A DNA stretch of 64,000 nt from Cenococcum geophilum 1.58 (taxonomy: Eukaryota; Ascomycota; Dothideomycetes; Gloniales; Gloniaceae). The stretch lies in contig KV748194.1 of assembly GCA_001692895.1 (NCBI GenBank), forward strand, positions 434,001 through 498,000, read 5' to 3'. Under the pieces are notes generated by a model. It was not told the origin of the DNA and made no database searches. It saw only the letters and a program-made list of their open reading frames with translations. Position numbers and translations under genes: made by a program. Position 1 is the first letter of the stretch. The number at the start of each line of letters is the position of its first letter. Below are positions 21,923 to 35,118 of the stretch, in pieces.

Positions 21923-24900
21923 ATGGGCGACACTAATAACGCCGAAATGGCCAAAACCTAGAACCCCCATAACGTTTTTGTAGACCTATTTATAGAGATA
22001 TACCCTAATATTGCGTGGACAATCCGCCGCTCCCTACTATACCCTAAGACCTTTAAGCCTAGTAAAGCTTACCTTACCCTTGTTAACTATACTAATAAGT
22101 TCCTTAATAATATTGAAGTAGGACTATAGTGTATGTATAATATAAATACCGCCAATAAGAAAGCCAACGAAAACCTTAGTGCCCTTATTGCTTCCTAGAT
22201 AGGAACTATTAACTTTTAGGCAGAGACTATTACCGTTCTAAAATAATTAACCCCTATAATAACAGTAGTAACCTAGTAGAAAAAACGGAGATCTAAAGAC
22301 CTGCTAATATTTAGCGGAAAAGGCACCCTACTAGAATAATAAGCTAATTTTGAGACCTGGCATATTAAGATTAAGGGAGTCTTTAACCGGGACTGGGACT
22401 ACTTTGATATAGTTTAGTCCTAGATCCTTTATATCTCGGATATGCTAAAGGACAAGGCCTATAAGTTTATTAAGTAGGGCCTAGAGCTTATATATAAGAA
22501 CCCAAATAATATATCTATATGGAAATGGCCTACTAAGGAAGATATGCTTAAAGACCTTACTGCCTACTATAAGGTCCTTAATATAACCTAGGTTGTAAAG
22601 AATAAGCTTAACCATTTCCCCTAAGGTGAGCGTAATTACTGGTCCTAGAAGGGAGAGCTTGATGAGCTAATGGTTTGCGCTAAGAAGATAGATAAATAGA
22701 AGGTGGACCTACTCTAAAAGTTTATCTCTCCGAAGATAGAAGAGCTGGTACTTGGACTGGCCTATAAAATTAATAACAGTAACTATATAGGTTGGAGTAA
22801 GTAGATGGATGTGTTTGCTAAGAACCTTGCGAACTATATATACTAAGCCAACCTTAAGAAGAACGCTAACCACCGCCTACCTACCTAAGCCCCTACCCCT
22901 ATATTAACCCCAACCCTAGTAGTGACTGGAGAACCTATAGACCTTAATGGAATCTTAGATACAGAGCGTAAGCGCCGCGTTAATAATAGACTGTACCTTG
23001 CCTATGGCCTACCTGGCCACTAGAAGGATGCCTATGACCCTACTAAGACAGCAAACCTAGTCTTAATGCTACTTTGTTAAATGACGTAAATAAATAACCG
23101 CGGACGCGGCGCCTATAGAGTCTATTATAGACGCGGCGACCGCGGAGCCTATTATGGCCGCGGCGGACAACCCCCCCCCTTTAACCCTACGGCTTAGTTA
23201 CTCCAAACTATGCCCTATATAGGAGCCTAACCCGTTAACAACGCCTAGTATTGGCGACTTTGCGCTAGCGAATATAAACACGGCCACGTCGTCAATAAGG
23301 TATTGTCTTCCTATACCCTAACTAAAATAGAGATAGACACCGCTAGCTAGACGAACACTAGACCGCCCCACTAAGACAGCCCCGTACCCTAGTTGTTAAA
23401 AGGTAGACCCTTAAACTAAGTTACGCTTAAGGGTCTAAACTATATAAGGAGGAAGACGAGAAGATTAGGTCCCTGTTACTAGATTAATTAGTCCTTTCTA
23501 TTAGTAAACTGCCACTTGATTTTAGATTAGTAAATAGTAATAAGAAATTAATCCTTATTTAAACTTAACTCTCCTTATTGCGTAACCTATACCCCTAAGT
23601 TTATATTAATATAGTAAGCCTAGTGGACTCCGGTAGTACTATAATGGCATTTGCTAACGTAAAGTCTATTATAAGAAAGTATAACGTTATAACTAAGAAG
23701 CTGCTGGCACTTAGGCTACTGCGCCTTATAGATAGTATCCTAACTTTACTTGTTATAGACTACTTTACCGCCCAAATGTTAATCGGCCTCTATACTAAAG
23801 CCATACTCTTTTTTATTACTAAACTTTTACCTACTACCCCAATTATCCTAGGTATGCCCTAGCTTTAGAAGTATAAGCCCTGTCCTAGCTTTAGGAAACT
23901 TAAGATCCGCTTTGACTTAGACTACTACTCTAGGTACTGCCTCCTATAGGGGATAGCCAACGTTAGTAGGGACGCCTTATATAGATACTTAGCACTACTA
24001 AGCCTAGTGCCTAGGACTATATATAAAGCCCTAATAGTAGAAGACATTCCTAATAAAGGAGAGCCTGTATAGCTATAAAGAAATGAGATAGTAAAAGACT
24101 GGACTAACCTAGCACTTAAGACCAAAATGATGGGCTAGCTAGCCCTGCCGAGACTAAGGAAGAAGGTCCGCTTTGTGCCGCTACTACTAAGAAACCAACC
24201 CTAACCTAGGCACTATTTAAACCCTAGCCGCCTAGCCCAATACCTAGAACTAAGCTATATGCTATATACGCACACTATAGCTCGCGTTATAGCAAGGACT
24301 GGCTATAGAACTACTAAGACCCGGATAATAGAAACCGTGCTACTATAACGCCTAACCTTATACCTATCTCCCGCGCGTACTATGTAGGGCCGCCGCCTTG
24401 TTTCCGCCCCCTTAGGCCGACTAAGCCATGCTAGCCTAGCCGTAGCACTAGAGAGCTAGATACGCCCCAACCTGGACGATATTAAATGCACCTATATTAT
24501 TAATTTTACTTAGTTCTGTAAATAAAAAGACGTAAAGGTAATAAGGATCTATATAGCGGAGCTAGTAGAACTAGTTAAATAAGATAAGTACTAATAGCTG
24601 CTTAAAGAGCTGCCTATAGGCCTAATAGAAGTACCGAACCTATTAGAAAGGTCTTTCCGTTGGCTAGTGGAAGGCAACTATATAATAAAGGAAGCCTATA
24701 AAGCGCTCCCCCCCTATTTCTACGACTTCCTTAAGATAAATCTAAAAACTAAACCCAAGCTTTTATGTTGGAAGATAGTTGATACTAATGTTGAAAAATT
24801 CCTAAAAGGTAAACTAGGATTGACCCGCGAAGATATTCTATAATGCCTACTAAAGGAGTTTAGTAAATATATTAAGCACTTCCTCCTTAAGAATGTAGAT

Positions 24901-27900
24901 AAGCTGCCCCCTTACCGACTATAGGACTATAAAATTGAGATCACCCCTAGAAACTAGGCCCCATACTATAAAAATAGACCACTCTTACCTGCTAAACTTA
25001 GGTGTGTAAAGAAGTGGATTAATAAGATGCTGGATAAGGGTTTTATCCGCGAATTAACCTTACTAGCTACTATACCACTCCTCCTTACTACTAAGCCTAG
25101 CGGCGGTGTACAAATCTGCTATAACTACTAAGGCCTAAATATAGTCACTATTAAGAATTAATACCCACTACTACTAATCCGTAAGATACTTAACGTACTT
25201 TATAGCGCTAAGTACTTTACTAAACTTAATGTGATTGCTGTGTTTAACCGGATCCGGATTATGGAGGGCTATAAGTAGCTTATAGCATTTATTACCCGGT
25301 TTGGACTCTATAAGATGCTAGTTATACTATTTAGCCTCTATAACGCACCCGCTATATTTTAGAACTATATTAACTATATTCTATATAACGCCCTTGACGA
25401 CTATTATACTGCCTACCTTAACGACATCCTTGTCTTTTCTAAAACACGCACTAAGTATACTAAGTATATAAATAAAGTCATCTAAAGACTCGGCAATGCT
25501 GGACTTTAGATTGATATTAATAAGTCTAAGTTCTACTCTACTAAAATAAAATACTTTGGCTTAATTATCTTGACTAATGGTATAACTATGGACCCTAAGA
25601 AGATATAGGCCTTATAGAAATGGAAGGACCCGATATTAATTAAAGAACTATAATAATTTCTCGGCTTCGCGAACTTCTACTAATAATTTATCCAAGGCTA
25701 CTCTGTTATTGCTATACCTATAATAAAACTTCTAAAGAAGGATATTGGATGGCTATGGGGACTAGAATAAGCTAAATTGTTTAAGGCCCTTAAGGGAGCC
25801 TTTACTTCAGCACTAGTACTAGTATACTATGACTACACGAAGAAAACAGTGGTAGAGATAGACGCATTGAATTGGGCTTCTAGTGGAGTCCTTTCCTAGT
25901 ATAATAATGATGGAAAATTAAGACCGGTTGTATTCTTCTCCGTAAAGCACTCCGCGCCGGAATGTAACTATAAGATCTACGATAAAGAACTCCTAGCTAT
26001 TGTTAAGGCTTTAGAGGAATGGCGTCCTAAGCTGTAAGGGACTAAGGAGCTGTTTGAAATTATTACCGACTATAAAAACCTATAGATGTTTATAACTATT
26101 AAGTAGCTAAACTAGTGCTAAGTCTAGTAGGCAGAGTTCCTTTTATAGTTTAACTTTGTAATTATATATAGACCTAGTAGCAAAGCCACGCTCCCTAATA
26201 CCCTAAGCCAGCTACTAGGAATAAGGCCTAAGGACGCTAATAATAAACGCCTTCGCTACTAAGCCTAAGTCGTTATACCGCCCTAGAAAGTTAACCCTAT
26301 AATTTTAGAAGAATTACTACACGAGTCCTGTAACTCTAATGACGCGGAGTTTATAGCCGCTCTAGACCCTAAAATAGCCGAAAAGTCACTAGACGAGTTA
26401 ATCTGGCTAGGATACCAGGAGAATGAACTTATAAGAGATATAGTGGCAGCCCTGTGTGATTGGAAAGCTCGCCGTTAGCTAAAGAAAATTAGGAAATTAC
26501 TTCGTTGCGATAAGTTAGAATATAGTATTGTTGATGGACAGATCTACTTCTGCTAATATCTCTTTATCCCTAACGCCCTAGACCTCCGCCTAAAAGTTAC
26601 CTATTGCTCTTATAGTAGCGGCCCCGCTAGTTACCCTGGCTGAGTTAAAACTCTTAACCTCTTAAACTAAACATACTAGTGGCTAGGAATCTCCTAGTTT
26701 ATAGCTACCTTTGTTAAAGACTATGCCCTATACTTTTATACTAAGACCCCCTATTCTGCCCTGCCTGGTTTCCTAAAGCTACTAGAATTACTTGCCCGCC
26801 CGTGGACTAATATCTCAATTAACTATATTATAACGCTGCTAGTATGCTAATGCTATAGTAAGGTATACGAATATATTCTTGTTATTGTGGACCGCCTAAC
26901 TAAAATGTAATACCTTATTCTAGTAACAGGACTCTTAATAGAGGAGTTAGTTAATAGCTTTGTTAATAATGTATATAAGCTCTATGGTGTACCAAGTACG
27001 ATTATCTCCAATTATGGTATATAATTTATTAGCGACTTCTAGCGACGACTAAGTGAACGCCTTAAGATAACCTTGTAACTAAGCTTAGCCTAGTACCTAG
27101 AAACAGACGGCTAAACTAAAATTATTAATGCCGCCGTAAATAAATACCTTTATGCTTTTGTTAGCTTTATATAGGATAACTAGGTTAACTACCTGCTGCT
27201 TACCGAGTTTGCTATAAATAACTAAGTTAATAAGAGCATAGGCATCTCCCTGTTTTTTGTAAACTATGGCTTTAACCCTTACCTTAGAATTGAGCCTACT
27301 GGCCCCTGCCTACTAATACTATTAGTATAAGTAAAGAAGGAGTTTTTCTGTGTAGACTCTGTGGCTAACTGCTTTAAGCGGATATTAATATAGCTTAAGG
27401 CCCTAGCCCGGATTTTATAGTAACGCTATAAAAATAATGCTAATACCCATAGGGATAAGAGCGTGTTATTCTACGAAGGTAATATGGTTATAGTTAGCTT
27501 AGAAAATATAAAGATAAATAGACCTAAGAAGAAATGGGACGATAAATGGGACGGCCTGTACCCCGTACTCGCAGTATACTAAGGGGTAGTAGTAGTAGAC
27601 CTTCTAGACTATATCTAAGTAAATAAATCCTTTTATATATCTAAGGTCCGCCTCTAGGCTGCTAAAGAGATTCCTGGCTAAGTAAATATTAATACCGTAG
27701 AGCGCCGTAATATATAAGGACGAGTGGTAGAGAAAGACAATGACGGCAACATAGAAGACAAATGGGAGTTTAAGAAAATCCTTAATGTACACGACGAAGA
27801 CCCCTAGGGCTTAACTTATAAGATTAAATGGAAATATTATAAGGATATAACCTGGTAGCTAGAGGAAGACCTAAAGGGTTATAAATAAGCTGTATAGCGC

Positions 27901-27969
27901 TTCTATAAGCAATACCTTAAGAAGCTAGGACCCCCAGACTGGGTATAAGATAAGGAAAAGTCACGCTGA
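21923..27969 (+). pseudogene. Gypsy B gag-pol remnant with C-terminal chromodomain
   Basis: Gag starts at ATG 21923 (MGDTNNAEMA). A nucleocapsid-like region lies at about 23230-23290, protease near 23625 (LVDSGSTIMAFA). RT covers about 24990-25650, with the active site YLND instead of YLDD at 25414-25425. RNase H (TVVEIDALNWASSGVL) starts near 25850. Integrase covers 26560-27300: zinc finger, then VIVDRLTKM, and SNYGxQF where the second catalytic Asp has become Asn. The chromodomain lies at about 27760-27900 (KWEFKKILNVHDEDP), and the frame ends with TGA at 27969. Gln codons are replaced by TAG/TAA throughout. Chromodomains direct such integrases to methylated-histone chromatin, which fits insertion into repeats. 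Confidence 0.92.
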
Positions 27970-28298
27970 GGTCGCGGCCGACCACCGCATTAAAATTTGT
28001 GGTAGTTGAGATATTATAGAACTTTGACCGGCGGTTAAAGTTGTTTAATTGGCCAAATTCTCGCTAAGAAACGCCATATGGACCAATTTGGGTGGCGGTA
28101 TGGAGTTCTGCTGACCTTACTTACTAAACTAACTAATTAGGATTTTCCATGCCCGGTATAGAAAATCGCCATTAGCTTGGTTAAGGGCGGTGAGCGGAAC
28201 TAATATCTTTGTGGTAGAAAATAGGCAACCCCGTACACTGCCTATTTTTAAGTTATTTATTCGGTTTGGGGACTAAACCGTCTGGGGGAGAGGAGTAC
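27970..28298. other. Gypsy B 3' region and polypurine tract
   Basis: There is no gene. 28018-28185 resembles the copia 3' region at 9230-9370. The polypurine tract gggggagaggag (28284-28295) directly precedes the 3' LTR. This stretch retains many CpA/TpG sites. Confidence 0.7.
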
Positions 28299-28485
28299 TA
28301 TCACGGCACTAACCTAACGCATACTGTTTTATACTGTCTCGTACTGTTCCCTACTGTTAGCTGGCCTACCACTAGCGACTTAGCGGCTAGCCCTACTATT
28401 TGTATACAATACCCCCTTTCTACCTTCTTCCCCTCTTTATACCACAACGTAGTTATTTAGTCTACTTCATTGTAGCACTGTGACA
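28299..28485 (+). repeat. Gypsy B 3' LTR
   Basis: 187 bp, tatcacggcact ... gcactgtgaca, identical in length to the 5' LTR and followed by gcttc. Confidence 0.96.
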
Positions 28486-28981
28486 GCTTCTAAGCCAATC
28501 TCCAAATTATACGGTTTTATATTACTAAATAAGCCATTCTTACTTAAAAATATAACCTTTTAGTTTTAAAGAATAAACCTAATTACCTAAAGCACTATAG
28601 AGCTTTATATAGTTTATAAATTTTAGAAGGTAATATAGAAACTCTAATAGTTAAAGAAATTAGTTTCTTGCTATTTTAAGAGATCTTAATATTAGTAGGT
28701 TTTATCTTAGATAAGAATGAAATTACCTAGCTTAATATGGTCACTAATAAGGAGGTTTATATTACCTGGCAAGGGCTATTATAAGCCTTATTTTAGTAGT
28801 ATATGCTATATAACAGGAGTAGAGTGAAATTTCTACTTAAGAGTACGGATTATAAGTACCTTTAATAATATCTAGCTATCTATATGCTAATAATTGCAGC
28901 TAAGCATTTAATTGTAAAAGTACCGTACTAATTACTAAATAAGTGGGGCATAAACCCTCCTAGAATTGCTGATACTCTAAC

Positions 28982-29117
28982 CTATCCCTTAACCCGTTAA
29001 AATTCGTCCAACGGTTATCAGCCAATTAAAGTATCTAGATTAGCGAAAGACACCCAATGAAATCTTGTCGCGAACTTAAGCGACCTTAGTGTAGGACTCT
29101 AACGGGTTAAGGGATAG
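28982..29117. mobile_element. 136-bp MITE in SNF2 copy 1
   Basis: The inverted ends are ctatcccttaacccgtta and taacgggttaagggatag (18 bp, perfect). The homologous place in SNF2 copy 2 (near 36363) lacks it, so it inserted after the duplication. The interior keeps CpA and TpG (ccaacggttatcagccaatt), so it arrived after most RIP. The flanks are compatible with a TA target but do not prove it. Confidence 0.85.
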
Positions 29118-31795
29118 TATTCGCGCGCTAAGGCCGCACTTAAAAAACGGCAGAAGATTACGCCTAAGCCGATCCGCAAGCACTTAGATATTAAGTTTAT
29201 TAATAAAGATAGCGAGAATAAAAGCGATGCTTTATCTATTTTATTAACACGTAGCGGTATTCTAAGTTTATTAAGTCTAAAGAAATATAATTATAAAAGG
29301 GAGTAACCTACTAGAGGCATCTATGGGCAAACTACAGCAAACTACGGCAAGCTGCTAGGAATAGCCGCAATAATCTAGTTATCTAGCCTATGGACAATCC
29401 CGACAATATAGAGCACGGTAAGGATAATCGCGATACTCCCTAGAGTAAAACTGCTTTATATCCCTAATCAGCTTAGACTTTATATAATAATTTAATACTA
29501 TACCCACAAAAGCTTTTCTTAGTAAAATTATAGAAACTAATATAATCTAAGATACCTTAGGTGAAAATGCGCTTAAGGATAATATAACCTAAGCTAAGGA
29601 GACATAGGCTATAATGCCTATTGCGTAAAGGTATGAGTATATAGTTATATAGAGTACATCTTAAATTAGACTAATATTAGCTCTTTTTAGATTTTAAGAG
29701 GCCGCCATAGCTAAAGTAGGAGGTAAGGTTTAATAAATGGAGCAGTAGATGTATAAACGTTCGGCTAAGCTATATAGAGTTCCTAAAAAGGCCGTCTTAG
29801 TAAAAAACCCGGTCCCCGTTTCTAGTAAATAGGGTCTAAATCTAAAGTTTAAATTATTCCTATACTAGCTATATAGCGCATCTAAGATGTTCTACTAAGA
29901 GCGTATATAACTAAACGGTAGGGTTTTTGCTGATAGTGTAGGAACCGAAAAAATCGTAACTACATACTTAACTATTGTCCTTAGTTACCACTATGCTATA
30001 AACCTAAATAAAGTGGCTGCTAATTAAGCGGCTGGGAATACGAATTAGTATCTATAGAAGGATAACTAGGCTAAAGACGCCGAGTGTCCTAGCCAGGATA
30101 AGATGCCTTTTCTATACTTATATGTAAATTAAAACGCTATATCTATAATGCGAAGATAGCATGGTGCAAATCTAGTTATTGTAATTCTAAGTATAATTAC
30201 TAGCTAGAGAGACAATTATATCTTATTGTTTAAGGACTCTACGCTTATAATAAAAGAGTAGACGCTACTATGGTTTGTAATATACTACGAGACAAAAGGT
30301 GTATCTAAAGGAATGGCGCGACTAAACCCTTAGGAATGGCTTTAAATGGGGACTTTAGGGGACTAGTTAGATTACGATGCGATAAATAATAGTCGGACTC
30401 TTATAGGTAAAAAGAAAACGCCCTACTTATAGTTCTTTAATAGCCCTCTATAGAAGTATATAGACTATTATAACTACGCTCTTTGTTAGAATCTTATAGG
30501 ATGAGTTTTATAATAAAAAAAATTAAAAAACTTATATTAACTAATTCCTTTATTTTTAAAAAAAAATGTAGTACCGCTATACCTAAGATTCTTTACCTAG
30601 GCTATTTCCAGTATAGTAATAGAGAATAGTGTTATGGATATGTGCTGGTTTATTATAAGCGCCCTTAAAGATATAGATTGGGCAACCACTTAAGCTAACC
30701 TAGTATTTTTAGAAAATATATATCCGCGGAAGTTAATAAAATAGCTAAACTATAGACCCAATTTTTAAAGCAGGGAAGGAGTAACCCTAAAAGTGCCTTG
30801 CAGTCTACAATATATAAAGAATTAGTTAAGGTCAGCGGCCTAATTCTTATAAATTTTCTTATTCGCCGTAACCGGGATACTATTAACTTTAATAACCGAA
30901 AACTGAAAGCTGTCCTAGGCTAGCTCTAAATTTAATACGTAAAGTGTAATTATAAAACTAAAGAACTTAAATTCCTATATAGTATAGAAGGTGCAATAGT
31001 ATTAGAAATAGAAGAGGTATTTTAGCAGAAAATAGTTAAATAGAGAGAAGATAGTTCTCCTACTGGGAAAAAACTAGTATAAATGGCTAGCAGCTCCTTA
31101 AGCAGCTACTTTATATGCTGTGATATAGTAATAACGCCCGGGTTACTTTTATAGAAGGATAGATTTAATAAGGATCTTCCGGATAATAGAAGGGATAAAC
31201 ATCTAGTCTAATACTATACTAACGTAGTTAAAAATCCTATTAAAAGTATCTTAGATTAGAATAAGGAGGAAATTCTTTACAATAACGCGAAGTTTAAGAC
31301 GCTTTTAGCTATCTATAAAGAAATTACAGCAGCATTATATATTAAAGGCTATTATAGTAAATTTTTTATTAGTACTAATTTTTTATTTATTAGGGCGGTA
31401 TATATACTAGTAAGTAGTAAAATACTCTATCTTTTTACCTCTTAATAGCAGCACGCTTAACTAGAACTCTAAGCTAATACTTATTTTAGGCCTTGGTTGC
31501 TAAATATAGTAAGGATACCGTTATATGCCTCCCTAGAGGAACACTACTAAAGTAAAAAGACTATATAATCTATAACTTATGGAAGCAGCTAAACAGACTG
31601 TAAATTCTCTTATTATTTCTAAAGGCTATTACAGAGGGTGTTACTATTAACGGCTTCCCGTATTAAAAGTGGAATTCTAGATAAGCTTAAGTTTAAGAAG
31701 AATATAGATATAAATAAGCCCGGAAATTTAAAGAAGCAGCTAATATAAATGTTATAGATTATAGTAGCGATATATTTTTAATCCTTTTAGCGCGG

Positions 31796-32830
31796 AATTG
31801 GGTAATATACTAGGTAGTTTACCGTAAATTCTTCTCTAGTAGAAGAAGTATAACAGACTATTATTTTTAGAATTAGGTAATATAGTGGGCAGTATTCCGC
31901 AGTCTTACGGTTAGTAAAAGGCAAATACTAAATTGTTTTTATTATAGAATTAAGCAATATACTTAGCGATGTGTAGCAGTCTTACGGCTAATAGAAGGCA
32001 TATACTAAGTTATTTTTTATAAAACTAGGCAATATATCGGTAATATACTATAATTCTTTTATTAATAAGAGAAGGTATTATTTTGCTATTTAAGGAACCG
32101 GGTAATACGCGGGTGATATATCGCAGTGCTCTATTAATAAAAGAAGCTACTAGTTTACAATATGGGAACTAGGCAATATGCGAGCCAATATTTGGAATAC
32201 TCTGCTCGTAAGAGGAGCCTACTAGCTTGCGATATAGGAACTAGATAACGCACAATTAGGTATATCGTAGTGCTCTGTTAATAAGTAGCGCCTACTAGTT
32301 TGTTATTTAAGGACCTAAGTAATACGCTAGGCTATATATCGTGGTGCTCTATTAATATAGTAAGTCTACTAGCTTGTGGCGTAGGAGCTAGGTAATATAT
32401 AAGCTAATATATCAGAATACTTTGCTAATAGGCGACACCTGCTAGCTTGTAATTTAAAGAATTGGGCAATATACTTAGCAATATGCGGTAACTTCGTGCT
32501 TAGTAATGGAAGTTTACTAGCTTGCTGCTTAAGGAACTGGGCGGTATGCTAGATAATATACGGTAATTTCGCGCTTAGTAATAGAAGTTTACTGGCTTGC
32601 CGCTTAAGGAACTAGGCGGTGTGCTAGGTAATATACGGCAATTTCGCGCTTAGTGATAGAAGTCTGTTAGCTTGCCGCTTAAGGAACTGGGCAATATACC
32701 AGGTAATATGCGACAATTTCTTGCTTAGTGATGGAAGTCTACTGGCTTGCCGCTTAAGAAACTGGGCGTATACTAGGCAATATACGGCAATTTTGCGCTT
32801 AGTGATTGAAGTCTACTGGTTTGCTCTTTA
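31796..32830. repeat. Satellite 1, units of about 70-76 bp, behind SNF2 copy 1
   Basis: About 14 diverged units. Each begins ggaactaggcaatatgc and contains a cggcaatttcgcgcttagt core and a ctactagcttgccgcttaa end. The last five units are the most alike. Unit lengths vary, so no reading frame is kept. Confidence 0.9.
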
Positions 32831-33899
32831 AGGTAGTGATTTTATTAAATTGGAGCTCCTAGCTAGAGTTATAATTAATATAGACTTTAGATCTAATCAT
32901 TTAATTAGTAAAGCGGAGTAAATGTAAAGTTAATATAGCTCTTAGAGCTCTAGGTCTATACCTAATTTAAAATACAGTTAAGAAAGAATAGATTACTAGT
33001 AACTCCGTACTTAATATAAGGCTAATTAGTAACTCCTAGAGCTCTACTACTAACTTAGTGTCTATTAAGGGGCGTATTAGCTATAAAATCTAGAATACCC
33101 GCTTATTCTGCTACTATTCTCTTTATACTAGTATATAGCTTATTTTAGATATATGCCCCGATTACAATACTATAGTCGCGTTTGCATGCCTTATATAATG
33201 TTATTATCTTAACCTTTTTAATCGCGATGAGCTTGTTTCTGGGGGGTTTATATAGGAGGTAGGTAAAGATATAGGAAACGCCGATTATAGAGAGGATGTT
33301 GGTTAAGGAGGAGGCTCTATTGCTATACTAAAGTAGGGAGTCGCAATAGAGGCCTGGTGGTAGAGAGGGGCTCTTTTAAATTGTTTACTAACGTTAATTA
33401 CGTATTAATATGCGAAGTTAAATCTGGAGCCTTATTCTGGAGCTTTACTAAATAATTAACTTAATTACAGATTTAAATAAGCTATAGTAGTAGCCGCCAT
33501 TAATTATAAAATGGGTAATACTAAAAGGCGTATAGATTAAATAGTTATAATATAGAGGTGATTTGTAACCGAATAGTGAGGAGCTTTAAGCTCTATATCC
33601 CTTTATCTAGTAAAAAAGACTTTTTATATTGGGCGCTTTAGGTACTTCTGCCTGGGTTAGCATACTATAGGCACCCTAGCTAGCGTAATTTTATTAGTAA
33701 GCCTTACTAAAACGCGTTAACTTATAATGCCGATAAAATGCTATAGAAGGCCACCACCTATATATATATTTAAGGAAGTTAGGCAAAATGTCGTAATATA
33801 TAATATTATAACTGTAGGTTTTTACCCTTCCTTTATTAACTAGCTGCCGATTATATAGGATAATCCTCTATTAAAGTCTTCCCCTAAATTACTACTACC
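32831..33899. other. Stretch with weak coding signal in the giant element
   Basis: The first 450 bp show no coding signal. From about 33300 a plus-strand frame runs with almost no TGA (GLVVERGSFKLFTNVNYVLI, then NIEVICNRIVRSFKLYIPL near 33560). This may be an upstream exon or a separate small gene ahead of 33900-35118. No family was recognised. The hairpin-like gaggagctttaagctc lies at 33578. Confidence 0.35.
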
Positions 33900-35118
33900 T
33901 ATCCACTTTATACGCATTCTTAATGTTAATAAGGATAAGCTTCCCTCTTAGATCTTACTATTAAACACTATCTATCTATCTATTACCTACTCTTTATATT
34001 AGAACTAATTTCCCCTTAACTTAACTATATACTAGCCCTTAACCTATTTTTAAAGTAAATGTTGTAATAGTATATATGTTAATAAGGAGTTATAGATATT
34101 TTACGCTGATTGGTTATTATAGATGAATGAAAACCCTAGGTATGCAACTACCCTAGTTAAGCGCACTAAGCGTCCCTATATTAAAAAGGCGTTACTAAAG
34201 AACAGAGATAGGATTACTAAGCTAGCTCTAAAGCCGCGAAAGAAGAAAGCGGCGGATAGTTATTAAAAGGAGATTGGAGGGTTTCTAATTAAGTAGGAGA
34301 AGAATAGTAAGGTAGCTAAAGCTATAAAGACAGCTTAGCTACCTGTTAAGAAGCCTCTACTAACCTATTCTATCCTACTGGCCGCTGGAAATGCCGCTAT
34401 ACGTAGTCTAGAGAAAACCGAGTTAAATAAAAACAGCGCCGTGGAGATAGCTGTTATAGAAACTAGAAAACCATAAAGAGGGACCTCTTTAATGTTATAA
34501 GTTAGACGATTAGTTATATAAAGGAGGGATAGGATGCTTTACAGACTACGTTACCCGCTAATTACTAGAATAGAGAGTTTAAAGACGGAAATTAAGGAAC
34601 TTTAAAAAGCTAAGAAGGCTTAAAATATATCTATTATTAATCTAATCTAGGACGCCTAAGTAATAAAGTAGGATTATCTCTAAGGTTATAAAACTATATT
34701 CGTAACTAACTGAAGCGCATAATGTAAATTAAAGAAAGGTAATGTTTTAAGAGCTTTTGGTAAAGAACCAGCTTAAGGTTATAAGGGAGAACGTACTATA
34801 TACGCTAAATGAGGTATATTAAGTGCTATAAGTGGTTAAACAGTTTAACTAGCGGCTGTTTAATATAGAGGATTAATTAAGGGCGGTATAGGAGGGCTTA
34901 AAGGAGGCTATAGTAAAGGCTTAATTAGCTTTACCTAGTCTCCTATTAAAAAAAATAATTAAAAATAATACGTAAATTCTATACTTAGCTAAGTTATTAC
35001 CTTTTTATATTAGTAGTCGAGGTAGGATTTATAAGGTTTAATAAACTAATAAGTTAGTTTAGTTCTTAAATTCTAAAAATTATAACTATATAAGACTTAT
35101 ACTACCTAAGGCAATCTA
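33900..35118 (+). pseudogene. Unknown Lys-rich, probably coiled-coil protein of the giant element
   Basis: The plus frame includes ADWLLxMNENPRYATTLVKR (34100-34160) and a very basic stretch (KRPYIKKALLKNRDR, KPRKKKAADSY; 34165-34260). A one-base frame change near 34710 leads into a region with heptad-like Leu/Ile/Val spacing (QELLVKNQLKVIRENVLYTL, 34740-34800), up to about 35118. In-frame stops are TAG/TAA. No family was recognised. A basic N-terminus plus coiled coil suggests a DNA-bound oligomer. It lies between the two helicase copies and has no second copy in the window. Confidence 0.5.

Larger units (their letters stand above)
21571..28485 (+). mobile_element. Complete chromodomain Ty3/gypsy element B nested in SNF2 copy 1
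   Basis: Two 187-bp LTRs (21571-21757 and 28299-28485) flank a full gag-pol. The 5-bp target duplication gcttc is at 21566-21570 and 28486-28490. Total 6915 bp. It has fewer frame defects than gypsy A, and several stretches of 60-80 codons are open. RIP stops still occur throughout. Confidence 0.96.
21239..31755 (+). pseudogene. SNF2-family helicase gene, copy 1 (interrupted and internally deleted)
   Basis: Homologous to copy 2 at 35538-39304. The start codon is presumed ATG changed to ATA at 21239. The first 110 codons lie at 21239-21570, then gypsy B interrupts, and the gene resumes at 28486. A 136-bp MITE sits at 28982-29117. The ATP-binding loop (motif I) is at 29941-29952 and reads G-T-E-K, with the second Gly of GTGK lost. 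Near 31650 about 122 bp present in copy 2 are missing. The missing part encodes the ELNPSFSKQEQF to RIxxIGQ region (motif VI), so this copy lost its arginine-finger motif. SNF2 proteins are ATP-driven DNA translocases that remodel nucleosomes or strip proteins from DNA. Confidence 0.75.
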
